A stretch of DNA of 64,000 nt, from the NCBI RefSeq assembly GCF_000186865.1, contig NW_008705570.1:1548280-1612279 (forward strand), in the 5' to 3' direction. Below the pieces are notes generated by a model. It was not told where the DNA came from. It made no database searches and saw nothing but the letters and a program-made list of their open reading frames with translations. The position numbers and the translations under genes are program-made. Shown piece by piece: positions 35,624-46,149 of the stretch (its first letter is position 1; the number at the start of each line of letters is the position of its first letter). The stretch comes from Aureococcus anophagefferens (taxonomy: Eukaryota; Sar; Pelagophyceae; Pelagomonadales; Pelagomonadaceae).

Positions 35624-38600
35624 ATGCAGACCGTGGCGTGCGGCTACGGCGTCTGCGGGCTGGACCTCGGCGCGCCGCAGCTCGTCGACGGCGGCGCGGG
35701 CGTCGTGCGCACGCGGGCCCAGGAGATCACGGCGGTCTACGTCGGGGACCGCAGCAGCTCGCGCGACGAGGCCGTGCGCACGTTGCGCGGCGACGTCGCG
35801 CCGGTGTGCGCCTGGGTCCGGCGGCGCGGCGCGCGGGGCCGGCGCGACGACGACCGGTCCGCCGTCGCCGCCGTCGTCGCCGCGGGGCCCGGCGGCCCGC
35901 CCAAGGGCCACGTCGTCATGGCGTCCGAGAACCGAAAAACCCGCGAGGACCCCGCGCGCGGCGCGCGGCTCGCCGTGCGGCGCTGCGGCGACGGCGAGCG
36001 GCCCGTCGTCGGGGTCATCATCGTCGCCGCCGGCGACGTCGGCGCGGCTCGCGACGCGGGCTACGACGTCGGCGGCGACGCGCTGCCCGACGGCTCGCGC
36101 GTCGCCGTGCGCCGCGCCGCGGGCGCGGGCGCCGTCGGCGACGCGCGCTGGGCGCCGCGGCTGCTCGACACCTACGCGTCGGTCCACGGCGAGGCCTGCG
36201 CCGGCGCCGCGGCCTTCTGCTTCCCCGACCGGGGATTGGCGTGCGTCGAGGCGTCCGACGACCGCGCGGCGCGGCCCGAGGGGCGCGTCGTCGAGTGGGC
36301 GCAGACGCTCCCGGACGGCGCGCGGCTCCGGGGCTGCGCTCTCATCGAGTACGACGCCCTCGACGGCGCGGACGTGGCGCGCCTCGCGGCGGCCGCGCGC
36401 GCGCCCGTCGCCGCCGCGGCGCGCGACGCGGAGGCGGCGAAGCGCGCGCGGAGCGCCGCGAAGCTCGGGCGGCGCCTCGGCGCCGCGCGCACGGCGGCCG
36501 ACGACGAGGGCTGGAAGCTCACCAACCTCGCGAAGCAGCGCGACGCGTCGAAGACGCGCGAGGTCTACGAGCGGCGCCTCGACCGCGCGACGCGCGACGG
36601 CGACGCGGCGCGCGCGGCGCGCTACGCCTACCGCGTCGCGCGCATCGACGGCGCCGCCGCCGCGCCGCCGCCGCGGGCCGCGGGCCGCGAGCCGCGCGGA
36701 GGCGGCGGTCTGGGCGCCGAGGGCGACGTTCTTGCTCTCCGCGGCCGCGGGCGTCGCGCCCGCGCTGCGGGCGGCGCTGGCGGCGCTCGTCGCCCTCGCG
36801 CCCGGCGAGCGGGACCGGGCCCTCGTCGCGCTCCTGTCGACGCCCCTGCCGCGGCGCCACCCGGCGATGTTACGCGTCGGCGGCGCGACTGTTGCTCTCC
36901 CCCGCGCGACGTGCAAGTACGGCGCCCTGCCGCCCGGCGACGCCGACGCCGTCGTCGAGCTCTTTCGTTTCGCGTCGCCGCGGAGCGTCGCCGCGGCCTG
37001 GGTCTGCCTGCTCTCCGAGCGCAAGGTCGTCGTCGCGTCGGCTCTGGACGGCCGCGCCGTGCGGGGCGCGGACGCGCTCCACGCGCTGCTCTGGCCCCTG
37101 GGCTGGCAGCACGCCTTCGTGCCGAGGCTCCCGCCGTCGCTGAGCTGCGCCGTCGAGTCGCCCTGCGCGATCCTCGCGGGCGTCGTCGACGGCGACGACT
37201 GGCGGGCCGCCCTCGCGGAGTGCGACGACGCGAACGTCCTGGACCTCGACGGCCGCGGCTTCCTGCCGTCGGCGGCCGAGGCCGACGCGGACCTCGAGGC
37301 GCGGCGGCGGCCCCGCGTGTCGTCGCGCTACTCCTGCGCGGCGGACTCGACGGACGCGCGCGGCGACTCCGACGACGATTCGAGCGACGACGACGGCGAC
37401 GGCGGCGCGTGCCTCCTGCGCCTCCTGCCTCGGCTCGAACGACGGACGCTGGTCCGCGCGTGGGAGGCGGCCGCCGCGTCGGGCGTCCCGGACGTCTTCG
37501 CGATCCGCGCGGCCGCGGCCGCGTGCCTCGCGTCGCTCCTCTCCGGCTACGCCGCGGCGCTGCGGCCGCCGCGGTTCCCCGACGACTACCGCACGGGCCG
37601 GGACCGCAACGCGCGCCGCGAGCCCCTCTTCTCCGTGGACCGGTTCGAAGCCGCGCGCGTACCGTCGCCGCTCCGCCAACGGATCTTCGAGTCGCAGGCG
37701 TGGCACGTCTTCTGCCAGCGCCGCGCGGTCGACGGCGCGGACTACGGCGCCCTCGCGACCTTCGACGCCCTCTGCGGCGGCGTTAGCGCGCTCGTCGACG
37801 ACCGTCGAGGGGCGCCGCCCGTCGCGCCGTCGCCGAAGAAGCACCGCGCGTTCGCGGCCGTCGACGCCGCCGCGCTCGACGCCGCCCTGGCGCCCGACGT
37901 CGCGCGCCGCGACGACGACGACGACGAGGACCTGCTGGCCCACGCGGGGCTCCCCCACGGCCGCGGCGGGAGTTTCTTGGGCGCGTGGCTCCTCGCGGCC
38001 GCCGCGTTTCCCGACTTCCGCGCGACGCTCGCCGTCGCCGCCTTCGGCCTCGCGACGACCTGCGCCCTGGACGACGGCGCCCTCGGGGCGGCCTTCGTGG
38101 CCCTGGCGCGGTCCGGCGCGGACGTCGCCGGCGCCGCGGCGGCGCTGACGGAGGACCGGTCGATGTCGCCGGCGACGCTCGCGGCCTTGCGGCGGTGCGC
38201 GGGCACCGAGGGCCTGCCCGGGCTCGTGGACCTGACGTTCCGCGAGCAGTACGGCAGCGCGAAGCTGCGCGCGGCGCTGGAGCGCGACGACGGCGCGACG
38301 GCGCTCGCGCGCCTCTGGAGGACGGGGCAGATGGCCTTCGACGGCGTCGACGTCGACGCGGACGACGGACGGCGGCGCCGTCTACCGCCTGCCCGCGCGG
38401 AGCGCCGACGCCTCCTGGGACCTCGCGTCCGACGAGGGGTCGGCGCCCTGCCTCGGCGGGGCCACCTGGTACGGCGCGGGCGCCGTCGTCGCCGCGGCGT
38501 GGCCCCGGGCCGACGGCGGCGGCGACGCGCGGACCTGGAGCCCGGCGACGCTCCGCGTCGCCATCCTGCGGGCGGGCTGCGCGGCCTACGACGTCGCCTC

Positions 38601-39072
38601 CTGGACGCTGCTCGGCGAGGCCGACGCGCGGCGGGGTTTGGAGGAGGCGCTCCTCGCGCGGCGGAAAATCGGCGGTCTACCGGCGGACGACCCGTCGCTC
38701 TTCTGGTCCCTGGCCTACCACTGCGCGCGGCGCCACCTGCCGTTGTGCGTCCCCACGTCGCTCGTGGACGTCGTCGTCGCGGGGCCCTCGGAGGCCGCGG
38801 CCGTGGCGCTCGCGCGGCGCGCGGCGGCGCGCCGGCCGACCGTCGACGTCGCGCGCGCGGAGGACGCCGACGACTCCGCGTCGGAGCTGAGCGTCGGCCG
38901 CTTCGACGACCTGCTCGTGAGCCGCCTCGAGGCCGACTCCGACGCGGCGTCGTCGTCGTCGCGGGACGGCGGCGACGCGCCCGCGCCGCTCGCGCGGCCG
39001 CCGTCCTGGGAGAACGTCGCGACGCGCTTCTTCGGCCACCGGTTCTCGGGCGCCGCCGACGCGCCGTCTTAG
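35624..39072 (+). CDS. DENN-domain protein (putative Rab GEF), structure uncertain
   Basis: Three frames join into one gene: 35624 to about 36720, about 36700 to 38360, and about 38365 to 39072. The first has uDENN-like features (CFPDRGLACVE, VEWAQTLPDGARLRGCALIEYD). The second has a clear cDENN core (RVGGATVALP, LLSERKVVVASALDGR, LLWPLGWQHAFVPRLP, CAILAGV) and dDENN-like RQRIFESQAWHVFCQRR. The third ends SWENVATRFFGHRFSG and is unassigned. The first switch may be a short GC-rich intron; the second looks like a 1-base shift. DENN proteins activate Rab GTPases in membrane traffic. Its TAG stop overlaps the stop of the convergent CENP-C gene. Confidence 0.65.
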
Positions 39073-40292
39073 TCGCTTAACTCGTCGTCGGGGGGCGGGC
39101 CGTCGTCCGGGAGCTGGATCGCGTTGATGAGGCAGAAGAAGAGCTTGGCCGGCCGCGACTGGGACCGGTTCTCGAGGCGGTAGATGTTGTTCGGCGGGAT
39201 CTGGAACTGGTCCCCCGGCGAGAGGAGGAAGCGCTGGGCGCTGGGCGCGTCGAAGCGGCCGACCTCGTCGTCGGGCTCGGGCCGGTTGATCGCGAGCTCC
39301 AAGGCGCCGTCCTGGCCCTCGCCGGCGAAGAAGAGCATGGACGCGAGGCCCGTCGACTCGGCGTCCTTGACGCCCTTGGGCGGGAGCTCGAGGCAGCCCG
39401 TCATCCAGCCCGGGATGACGACGTCGCCCGCGACGGCCTGCTCCCGGCTGAAAGCCTGCGTCGCGAGCGTCATCCGCGCCTCGGCGCGCTTGCCCCCGGC
39501 CATGGTCGCCGGCAGCTTGGACATGAGCAGGTTGTCGAAGCGCGCGATGGCCGGCACGGCGACGACGCGCTGCGCCTCCTCGGCCCAGACGTCGGCCTGC
39601 TGGCCCTCGCCGTCGGCGTCGTACTCGGACGCGGTGAGCGCGCCGCCGTCGCCGCCGCGGCCCGGCGCGCCGTAGCCGCCCTTCTTGGCCGCGCGGGGGC
39701 GAACCCTGGGCTTGGGCGTCTTCGCGCCGAGCTGGATCGCGACGACGGACGGCGCCGGGACGGCGTCGTCGCGCCGGTAGATGAGGCGCTCGTTCTTCCA
39801 GAACTTCATGGGCGGGAACTTGGCCCGCTTGCTCCGCCGCACGTTCGGGTCCGCCGCCTCGTCGTCCTGCGGCGGCTCGTAGGCCTGGACCCGCGGCGGC
39901 TCGTCGTCGTCCTCCTCGTCGCCCGCGGGCGGCGGGCCGTCGTCCGCGAGCGACGCGCGCGCGCGCTCGTTGCCCTCGCGCGCCGCGCCGACGAACGCCT
40001 CCTCCTCGCCGCCGCCGTCGCTCAGGTCCGCGAAGGCCGGCGCGTCGAAGTCGTCGTAGCCCGGCGACGCGCCCGCGAGGTCCGCCGCCGCGAGCCCGTC
40101 GGAGTGGTAGCGCGACGCGCTCCGCTCGGACCACCGCGACGCGGACCGGGGCTGCGCCCGCTGGGCCGCCGTGGCCGTGAAGGCCTGCGCCGTCGACGCC
40201 GCGGCCCAGAACGCGTCGAGGTCGTCGTAGCCGCTCGCGTCCTTCCCGACGGCGTCGTAGTCGATCACGACGCCGGAGCGGCGGCCGATCAT
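39069..40292 (-). CDS. CENPC: CENP-C-like inner kinetochore protein, 407 aa
   Basis: The CENP-C motif that binds the CENP-A nucleosome is visible at residues 152-174 (RRSKRAKFPPMKFWKNERLI, then YRR), with the Arg anchor and the WxNER core. The C-terminus has the Mif2-type cupin used for dimerisation: FLLSPGDQFQIPPNNIYRLE and RPAKLFFCLINAIQL. The N-terminus MIGRRSGVVID recalls the conserved CENP-C N-terminal Arg-rich motif. Between them are acidic, disordered stretches. The start at 40292 is chosen because it gives this N-terminus and codon bias drops upstream. It shows that this alga has a CENP-A-based centromere. Confidence 0.88.
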   Translation of the reverse strand: MIGRRSGVVIDYDAVGKDASGYDDLDAFWAAASTAQAFTATAAQRAQPRSASRWSERSASRYHSDGLAAADLAGASPGYDDFDAPAFADLSDGGGEEEAFVGAAREGNERARASLADDGPPPAGDEEDDDEPPRVQAYEPPQDDEAADPNVRRSKRAKFPPMKFWKNERLIYRRDDAVPAPSVVAIQLGAKTPKPRVRPRAAKKGGYGAPGRGGDGGALTASEYDADGEGQQADVWAEEAQRVVAVPAIARFDNLLMSKLPATMAGGKRAEARMTLATQAFSREQAVAGDVVIPGWMTGCLELPPKGVKDAESTGLASMLFFAGEGQDGALELAINRPEPDDEVGRFDAPSAQRFLLSPGDQFQIPPNNIYRLENRSQSRPAKLFFCLINAIQLPDDGPPPDDELSD

Positions 40293-40902
40293 CGCGTTTT
40301 TTCGCGTGCGCGTCTCGACAGGCGTGCTCGGGCGTCTCTCGACGCGTGTCACGACTGCGGCGGCGCGGACGGGCGCGCGCACGAGCGTCGAGCGGCGGCT
40401 CCAAGCGCTCCTGTTTAAAGCACCTCGTCCAACTCGAGGGCGCGGCGACCCCCGGCGAGCTGCGCGCGGACGCGATGGACGCCAGTGAAGTGATCAACGT
40501 ACATCTAGACACGCCCATAGGAAATTAATTAATAAAGATCAATCATCGAATTCCGGCCGGCGGAGCCAGAGTCATTAGTCCTCCATAGAGGCTGTGCGTC
40601 GACCGCGCGCGCGGGCGCGGTGTCGCGGAGGTCCGCGGGCTGAAATCACGGCCAAAATTGGTTAAATGGTCGTATCAAAGCAAGCTTGATGATACTCACG
40701 CGTTGATTGCACGTTTGCGAAGACTTTTTGCGCGCGGTCGCTGGTTCGGGTCAAGAAATCGCAAGATTTAACTTCAACAAAAGTGCTGAAGTTCAACAAA
40801 AATGTTGACTTTTAAATCCAGGCTATCAGAATCCGAGTTTTGATCACTTCACTGATGGACGCGTACCTGGAGAGGTCGGGGGCAGCCACCACCTCCCGAA
40901 GC
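40293..40902. other. Long intergenic region with an AT-rich core
   Basis: No gene seen. Bases 40520-40850 are the most AT-rich stretch of the window, with repeated TTCAACAAAA/TGTTGA-type words near 40768-40815 (CTTCAACAAAAGTGCTGAAG, then AAGTTCAACAAAAATGTTGA). These can form small hairpins. It is probably the promoter of the CENP-C gene together with the 3' side of the hydrolase gene. A replication start or decayed repeat is possible but unsupported. Confidence 0.45.
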
Positions 40903-41760
40903 TTACTTCCCCGCGACGAAGTCCAGCACGAGCCTTGCGAACGCCTTCGGGCTCGTGAGGTGCGGGAGGTGGCCGCCCGGGAGGGCAACCTTGTCCGCGT
41001 CCGGCAGCAGCGCGAGGAGCGCGTCCGTCGTCGCGCCCGTGAACGTGTCGTCGGCGCCGTAGACGAGGCGCGTCTTCTGGCGCAGATGCACGACCCGCGC
41101 CGTGATGTCCAGCGGGATCACGATGGACAGGCGCGCCATGACCGACGCGTGGTGCGCCCAGGACGCTTCTTTGATGAAGAAGTTCGTCACCCACTCGGGC
41201 TCCGACGCCTCGACGACGTCGGACGCGTGGACGTAGGCGAAGATCGTCTGCGCGACGTTGGGGAACGCGCGGCCGATCACGCGCACGACGGGCAATGCGA
41301 ACGTCTTCTTGAGCCAGACCTCCGTCGTGAGCTCCGTCTTCGCCAGCGAGCTCAGCAGGAGGAGCCGCGTCACCCGGGTTTCGTGCTCGAGCGCGGCGTG
41401 CATGGCGACGACGCCGCCGAAGGACTCGCCGACGACGGGCGCGGCGTCGATGTCGAGCTCGTCGAGCGCGTCCGCCAGCCCCCGCGCGAGGTACGAGAAC
41501 GTGTAGGCGTCGCGGTTCGCGGCGGAAACCAGCGGCAGCTCGTAGACGACCACGAAGCGCTCGCGGGTCAGCTCCGGCAGCGCGCCGGCGTAGAAGGACG
41601 CGCAGCCGTCGAGGCCGGGGATGAGCACGACCGGCGGCAGCGCCGGGTTCCCGTAGGTGCGGTAGCGGGGCAGCCCGGCGTGGGCCCGGCGCATGCGCGA
41701 CCGGTCCACGTAGCTCAGCAGCGCGACGACGGCCGCGACGAGGGCCCGCGAGGATGGCAT
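40903..41760 (-). CDS. Alpha/beta hydrolase, 285 aa
   Basis: An N-terminal hydrophobic segment (MPSSRALVAAVVALLSYV) is an anchor or targeting signal. The hydrolase core has VVLIPGLDGCASFYAG (oxyanion region), the nucleophile elbow VVGESFGGVV with Ser at about 117, TRLVYGADDTFT with the acidic residue, and LPGGHLPHLTSP with the His. Related plastid enzymes act as esterases or lipases (for example phytyl ester synthase-type proteins), but the substrate cannot be read here. The upstream in-frame extension overlaps the divergent promoter and is not used. Confidence 0.82.
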   Translation of the reverse strand: MPSSRALVAAVVALLSYVDRSRMRRAHAGLPRYRTYGNPALPPVVLIPGLDGCASFYAGALPELTRERFVVVYELPLVSAANRDAYTFSYLARGLADALDELDIDAAPVVGESFGGVVAMHAALEHETRVTRLLLLSSLAKTELTTEVWLKKTFALPVVRVIGRAFPNVAQTIFAYVHASDVVEASEPEWVTNFFIKEASWAHHASVMARLSIVIPLDITARVVHLRQKTRLVYGADDTFTGATTDALLALLPDADKVALPGGHLPHLTSPKAFARLVLDFVAGK

Positions 41761-41960
41761 CGTGGAGGCTGCCTCGTTGCGCTCGCAGGTGGGCTGCCCG
41801 AGTGGGTTTGCTACACGGCCATCGGCGCGCCGCCGAGTCGACGGCAAGTCGACGATGCCGAATTCAACACCCACCGCTCGCGAGCTCCACGACGAGAGGG
41901 TGGTCGATCAGCGGAGTCGCCAGGCTTCCAACGCCGACGAACGCGCACGAACGCGTCGCG
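41761..41960. promoter_or_regulatory. Divergent promoter between alpha/beta hydrolase and MYND-USP genes
   Basis: 200 bp between two ATGs on opposite strands. Codon bias is absent on both strands. No TATA box or known binding site was recognised. Confidence 0.4.
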
Positions 41961-43679
41961 ATGAAGTTCGCCGCGGACGAGCCGAAGGTCTGCGGCGCCT
42001 GCGGCTCGTCCAACGCGACGAAGATCTGCGGGAACTGCAAGGAGCAGCCCTACTGCTCCCTCGAATGTGCGCGCTCGTCCCCCCGCCGCGCCGGCGCCGA
42101 CCCCGCGCGCCCGCGATTTTAGGCCAGCGCGAGCACTGGCGCGAGCACAAGACGCAGTGCGTCAAGAGCGTGCAGCGCACGGGCCGGCCGACGTCCGGCG
42201 CGGTTCCGCCGGCGCGGCCGACGGCGCAGGGGCCGAGCCGCAAGGGGAACCAGGTCATCGCCGGCACGCCGCTCTACGGCGACCACTTCCGCGCGAGCTC
42301 GCCCGCGGCCCTCCAGCGCGCCAACGCCGCCGGTCCGCCTCCCGGCGTCCCGCGTCGCTCCCGCGCGGAACTCTTACGACCCCCCCCCCGCAGGCGCGCG
42401 CGTGGGCCTGCGCAACGAGGGCAACACGTGCTACCTGACCTGCGTGCTCCAGGCCCTCACCTACAGCCCCCTCGCCGGGTACCTGCTGGAGGTCGAGGTC
42501 GGCAACGCGCCGACGAAGCGCGGCTTCAACATGATGTTCGAATTGGCGCGCCACGTCCGCAAGGTCTGGAGCCGCAACGAGATGCTGAGCCGCTGCGAGC
42601 CCATCGCGCCCGTCGACCCGGCGAGCGACTCCGACGACGAGCCCGACGACGGCGACGACGGCGCCGCGGCGCCGGGCCGGCGGCGGCGCCGCGCGCCGCG
42701 GAAGCGGTCCACCGAGGAGCTCGTGGTTTCCAAGCAGCTCCTGAGCTGCACGCGCCACGCGGGGCGCATGGAGGACGCCCACGAGTGCCTGACCTACGTG
42801 CTGGCCCAGCTCCTCGAGGCCTGCGGCGTCGGCTACGACGGCCCGACGGACGCGGCCTGGGAGCGGTCGACGCTCGTCCACGACGTCTTCGAGTGCACGC
42901 TGGGCCAGGCCGTCGTCTGCGGCGCCTGCGGCTTCCACAGCAAGGCGCACAGCGTCGAGCTGGCCCTGCGGCTCAACGCGACGCTGGGCCTGTCGCCCGA
43001 GGAATTGGCGAAAGCTTCCGCGAAGGACGAGTCGCCGGGGCTCGGCGGCCTCGCGGAGAAGTCGCCCTGGAAGAACAAGGCGGCGACGCGCGCGGCGCTG
43101 CGCATCGGCGCGGCGGGCGGCCGCCGCGAGGACACGACGCCGCCGACGGACGTCGTCGAGCTGCTCGAGCTCTTCTTCGCGTCGGAGACCATCGACGGCT
43201 ACAAGTGCGACGAGTGCGACCAGAAGTCGACCTGCGAGAAGATCGCCGGCTTCTACCAGACGCCCAACGCCCTCGCGCTCTACGTGGACCGCGTGCCGGC
43301 CTTCGGGGCTTTGTTCGGCAAGCTGAACCGCAAGGTCGCGTTCGACGAGACGCTCGACCTCGAGCCGTTCCTCGCGCCGGGCGCGCCGGCGAACGCGGAC
43401 GAGACCTACCGCCTCTTCGGCGTCGTCTGCCACCTCGACGTCGCCGGGTCCACGTTCTTCGGCCACTACATCTGCCACGTCCGCGACTCGAACGGCGAGT
43501 GGTGGTCTTTGGACGACGAGCGCGTGATCCCGTCGGACTGGGACCACGTCAAGGACGCGTCGCCCTACCTCCTCTTCTACGCGCGCAACGCGCCGCACCT
43601 CTCGCCGCGCCTGACGCCGCCGAAGCAGGAGCCCAGTGCCAAGGCGAAGGCGCGCGCGGCCAAGGCCGGCGCGCCCTGA
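41961..43679 (+). CDS. Ubiquitin-specific protease with N-terminal MYND zinc finger, three exons
   Basis: Exons 41961-42066, 42123-42332 and 42394-43679 (533 aa). Joining exons 1 and 2 gives an intact MYND finger (CGACGSS, ICGNC, PYCSLECQREHW, HKTQC). Exon 3 opens VGLRNEGNTCYL with the catalytic Cys at about 118. Then come the acidic insert DSDDEPDDGDDG, AGRMEDAHECLTYVL, a CxxC pair (KCDECDQKSTC), and the His box FFGHYICHVRDSNGEWWSLDDE (His at about 462). It resembles plant UBP15-19, which also have a MYND domain. It should remove ubiquitin from proteins. Introns are GT...AG, 56 and 61 bp; the second has a C10 tract before its acceptor. Confidence 0.9.
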
Positions 43680-43739
43680 GGCCGCGGCGGCCCTTTTTTC
43701 TCCCACCCCGCTTATAAACAACCGTCGCGCCTCGGTCCT

Positions 43740-44636
43740 TTACTTCTCGTCGAGGTAGACCTGCCAGAAGTGCGACGCCGAACTCGTGATGGACGAGCCG
43801 CCGAGGGAGCCCCCGGGGCTGCCCATCCCGGAGGGGTTCGGCGCGGTCCTCGGCCGCCGCTTCGGGCTCCGCTTGCGGAACTCGTCCATGCGCCGCACGG
43901 CGCCCGCGGACACGACGGAGTGGCCCGTCGACGGCCGCTCCAGGGACCCGGGCACGGCGACGACGTCCCGGCCGTAGAGGCTCAGCCCGCCCACGGCGAC
44001 GCGGTCCTCGATCGACGGAGAACCGGGCCGCCGGAGCGTCTTCCAGACGCCGCTGGGCCGCGTGCCCATGATCGTGCCGTTGAGGCCGAGCTCCTTGGGG
44101 TCCCGGAAGTAGCTCCGGCAGCTCCTCGGCACGGCGCTGTTTTTCTCGGAAACTGTAACGGCGTGCGCGCCGTTCCACGCCGCCTCCCGCGCCAGGTTCC
44201 GCCGGTCCGTGAGGGACCGCTGGGGCTGCAGCGCGCGCCGCCGGTGGTGGCGCAGGTCCAGCGCCGCGTGCTCCCAGGAGACGCGGTCCCAGGACCGCAG
44301 GGGCGCCCCTGTTTTTCGATGTACCTTCGCCTCGCGGCTGTCGGTGTCGTAGGGCACGGTCCGCCACTTGGGCAGCTTCGACAGTTTCAAACCCTGGCTG
44401 TGCTTGGGCCCGCCGCTGTGGAAGCCCTCGGAGGGGAAGCCGTAGGGCGCCTGGAGGCTGCAGGCCTGGGGCGCGCTCGGCGCCGCGGGCCGCCGCCGCG
44501 ACCGCGCGTTGAACTTGGAGCCCCGGTGGTGGCTGTAGCAGGGGATGGACGCGGGCACGCGCAGGTCCCGCCCGCCGTCCGCCGGCCGCCCGACGACGCC
44601 GCAGGCCACGCCGTTCACGGGACCGTTGACGGGCAT
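43740..44636 (-). CDS. Hypothetical basic protein, 298 aa
   Basis: Starts at ATG 44636. It is rich in Arg, Ser and Pro, with short Trp-containing motifs such as KLPKWRTVPYDTD, LRSWDRVSWEHAALDLRHH, SGVWKTLRRPGSPSIEDRV and a C-terminus ending ASHFWQVYLDEK. No domain, signal peptide or membrane span is seen. Such Trp/Gly motif proteins in algae can be flagellar or cytoskeletal, but I cannot support this here. It shares a 132-bp divergent promoter with the thioesterase gene. Confidence 0.6.
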   Translation of the reverse strand: MPVNGPVNGVACGVVGRPADGGRDLRVPASIPCYSHHRGSKFNARSRRRPAAPSAPQACSLQAPYGFPSEGFHSGGPKHSQGLKLSKLPKWRTVPYDTDSREAKVHRKTGAPLRSWDRVSWEHAALDLRHHRRRALQPQRSLTDRRNLAREAAWNGAHAVTVSEKNSAVPRSCRSYFRDPKELGLNGTIMGTRPSGVWKTLRRPGSPSIEDRVAVGGLSLYGRDVVAVPGSLERPSTGHSVVSAGAVRRMDEFRKRSPKRRPRTAPNPSGMGSPGGSLGGSSITSSASHFWQVYLDEK

Positions 44637-44768
44637 CGCGGCACGCAGACGACGACGCTCTCCGAAGCACGGGCAGCCGAGAGCTCGGCGTTGAGAGTTT
44701 TGGGGAGGTTCAATTGCAGTGCTCGTGCAGTGGCAACTTTCTGCTGCAGACAGTGCGGCGACGAGAGC

Positions 44769-46103
44769 ATGCTCTGCGCTTTCTCGCGGTCCCCGCGCCA
44801 CTTGCGGCAGCTCCGCGCTTTCCAGACGCGCGCCGAGCACAAGGCCTATCTCGATGCCGTGCGGCGCAGCGCGCTGGCGCGTCCCGACGACGCGCGGCGC
44901 GCCGACGAGCCGGCGAAGGTCGCGCCCTTCCTGCACAGCGTCGACCCCATGGCGTCGCACCTGCAACTCTGGACGGCGCCGCGCGGCGCCGCCGGGACCG
45001 CGGCGGCGTCGATGATCGAGGCGGTCTACCCGCTGTCGACCGACGAGCCGCTGCGGCACAGCGTCCGCGACGTCGGCAACGGCTACTCCCCCTTCCGCCT
45101 CGGCAAGTTCTTCGAGGCCGTCGACGCGCTGACGGCCGACGTCGCCTACGCGCACACGGACGGCGAAAAACGGGGCCTCGCGCTGGTGACGGCGAGCCAC
45201 TCGCACTCGCGGAAGCTCGAGAGGACCGCCATCGCGCGCGATTTGAGTCTGCGGTGCTACGTCACGCGGACGGGGTCCGCGTCGCTCGAGGTGCGCACGG
45301 ACGGCGTCCAGGTCGACGAGGCCGGCGTCGAAGTCCTGGTGAACTCCTGCGCGACGACGATGGTCGCGGTCGACGGCGCGACGGGCAAACCGGCGAAGGG
45401 CGCGGTGCCGCCGCTGGGCGCGGCGGACGCGGCGGACGCGTCGCGCTTCGAGCTCCGCGACGAGCTCGCGGCGACCCACGCGGCGATCCGGCGGCGCCGC
45501 GCCGACGGGTCCATGCTCCTCCGCGACGGCCGGTCGCACCCGCCGCGGCCCGAGGAGATGGAGGCCGTGCACGAGCTCGAGCGCGAGGCGCTCCGCGCGC
45601 GCGAAACCGGCGACCGGCCCGTCAAGTCCATCGGGGCCAACGCGACGTTCCGGTCGTCGTTCGTCGTCTTCCCGGAGCAGCGCAACGTCCACGGCAAGCT
45701 CTTCGGCGGCTTCGTCATGGAGCAGGCCTTCACGCTCGCGTCCTACGCGGCGCGCTTCTTCGCGGGCGGCGCGCCGGTGGTCCCGCTCGGCATCGACGAC
45801 GCGACGTTCAACTCGCCCGTGTCCATCGGCGACTGCGTGACCTTCACGGCGCGCGTCGTCCACCGCACGGCCGAGACGTGCCGCGTCAACGTGTCCGTGG
45901 AGATCCGCGACCCGGCGGCGGCGCACCTCGCGCCGAAAAAGTCGAACCGCGCGGTCTTCGTCTTCGCCGCGCGGTCCCGGACGCTCCTCGTGCCCGAGAG
46001 CTACAGCGAGGTCCTCATGCACGTCGACGCCGCGCGGTTCTCCGCGAGCGAGGGGCCGGACGACGCGGAGGTCGTCGCGCTGCTGGGGGACTCGCTAAGT
46101 TGA
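44769..46103 (+). CDS. Acyl-CoA thioesterase, double hotdog (ACOT9-like), 444 aa
   Basis: The basic, Arg-rich N-terminus (MLCAFSRSPRHLRQLRAFQTRA) suggests a mitochondrial presequence. Two hotdog-fold halves follow: the first around SVRDVGNGYSPFRLGKFFEAVDALTADVAYAHT, the second around SFVVFPEQRNVHGKLFGGFVMEQAFTLASYAARFF. The second has the characteristic NxHGxxFGGxxM helix motif of acyl-CoA thioesterases. A linker helix joins them (PEEMEAVHELEREAL). It hydrolyses fatty acyl-CoA to free acid and CoA, probably in mitochondria. Length agrees with ACOT9-type enzymes. Confidence 0.87.
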   Translation: MLCAFSRSPRHLRQLRAFQTRAEHKAYLDAVRRSALARPDDARRADEPAKVAPFLHSVDPMASHLQLWTAPRGAAGTAAASMIEAVYPLSTDEPLRHSVRDVGNGYSPFRLGKFFEAVDALTADVAYAHTDGEKRGLALVTASHSHSRKLERTAIARDLSLRCYVTRTGSASLEVRTDGVQVDEAGVEVLVNSCATTMVAVDGATGKPAKGAVPPLGAADAADASRFELRDELAATHAAIRRRRADGSMLLRDGRSHPPRPEEMEAVHELEREALRARETGDRPVKSIGANATFRSSFVVFPEQRNVHGKLFGGFVMEQAFTLASYAARFFAGGAPVVPLGIDDATFNSPVSIGDCVTFTARVVHRTAETCRVNVSVEIRDPAAAHLAPKKSNRAVFVFAARSRTLLVPESYSEVLMHVDAARFSASEGPDDAEVVALLGDSLS

Positions 46104-46149
46104 ACTTTACAGAGAAGCCCTTGTTTCACGCAACCGCGGCCCCGCCAGC

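Noticed and set aside
35447..37024. The full 525-codon minus-strand frame opposite the DENN gene as a coding gene
   Set aside because: Beyond 35608 it is antisense to DENN motifs and Arg/Ala-rich. Only the last 54 codons, after an acceptor, look coding and were kept as an orphan exon.
42333..42393. USP, IMPDH and SDR introns as introners
   Set aside because: No 8-bp duplication or inverted ends, and no similarity to family A or B; treated as ordinary short introns.
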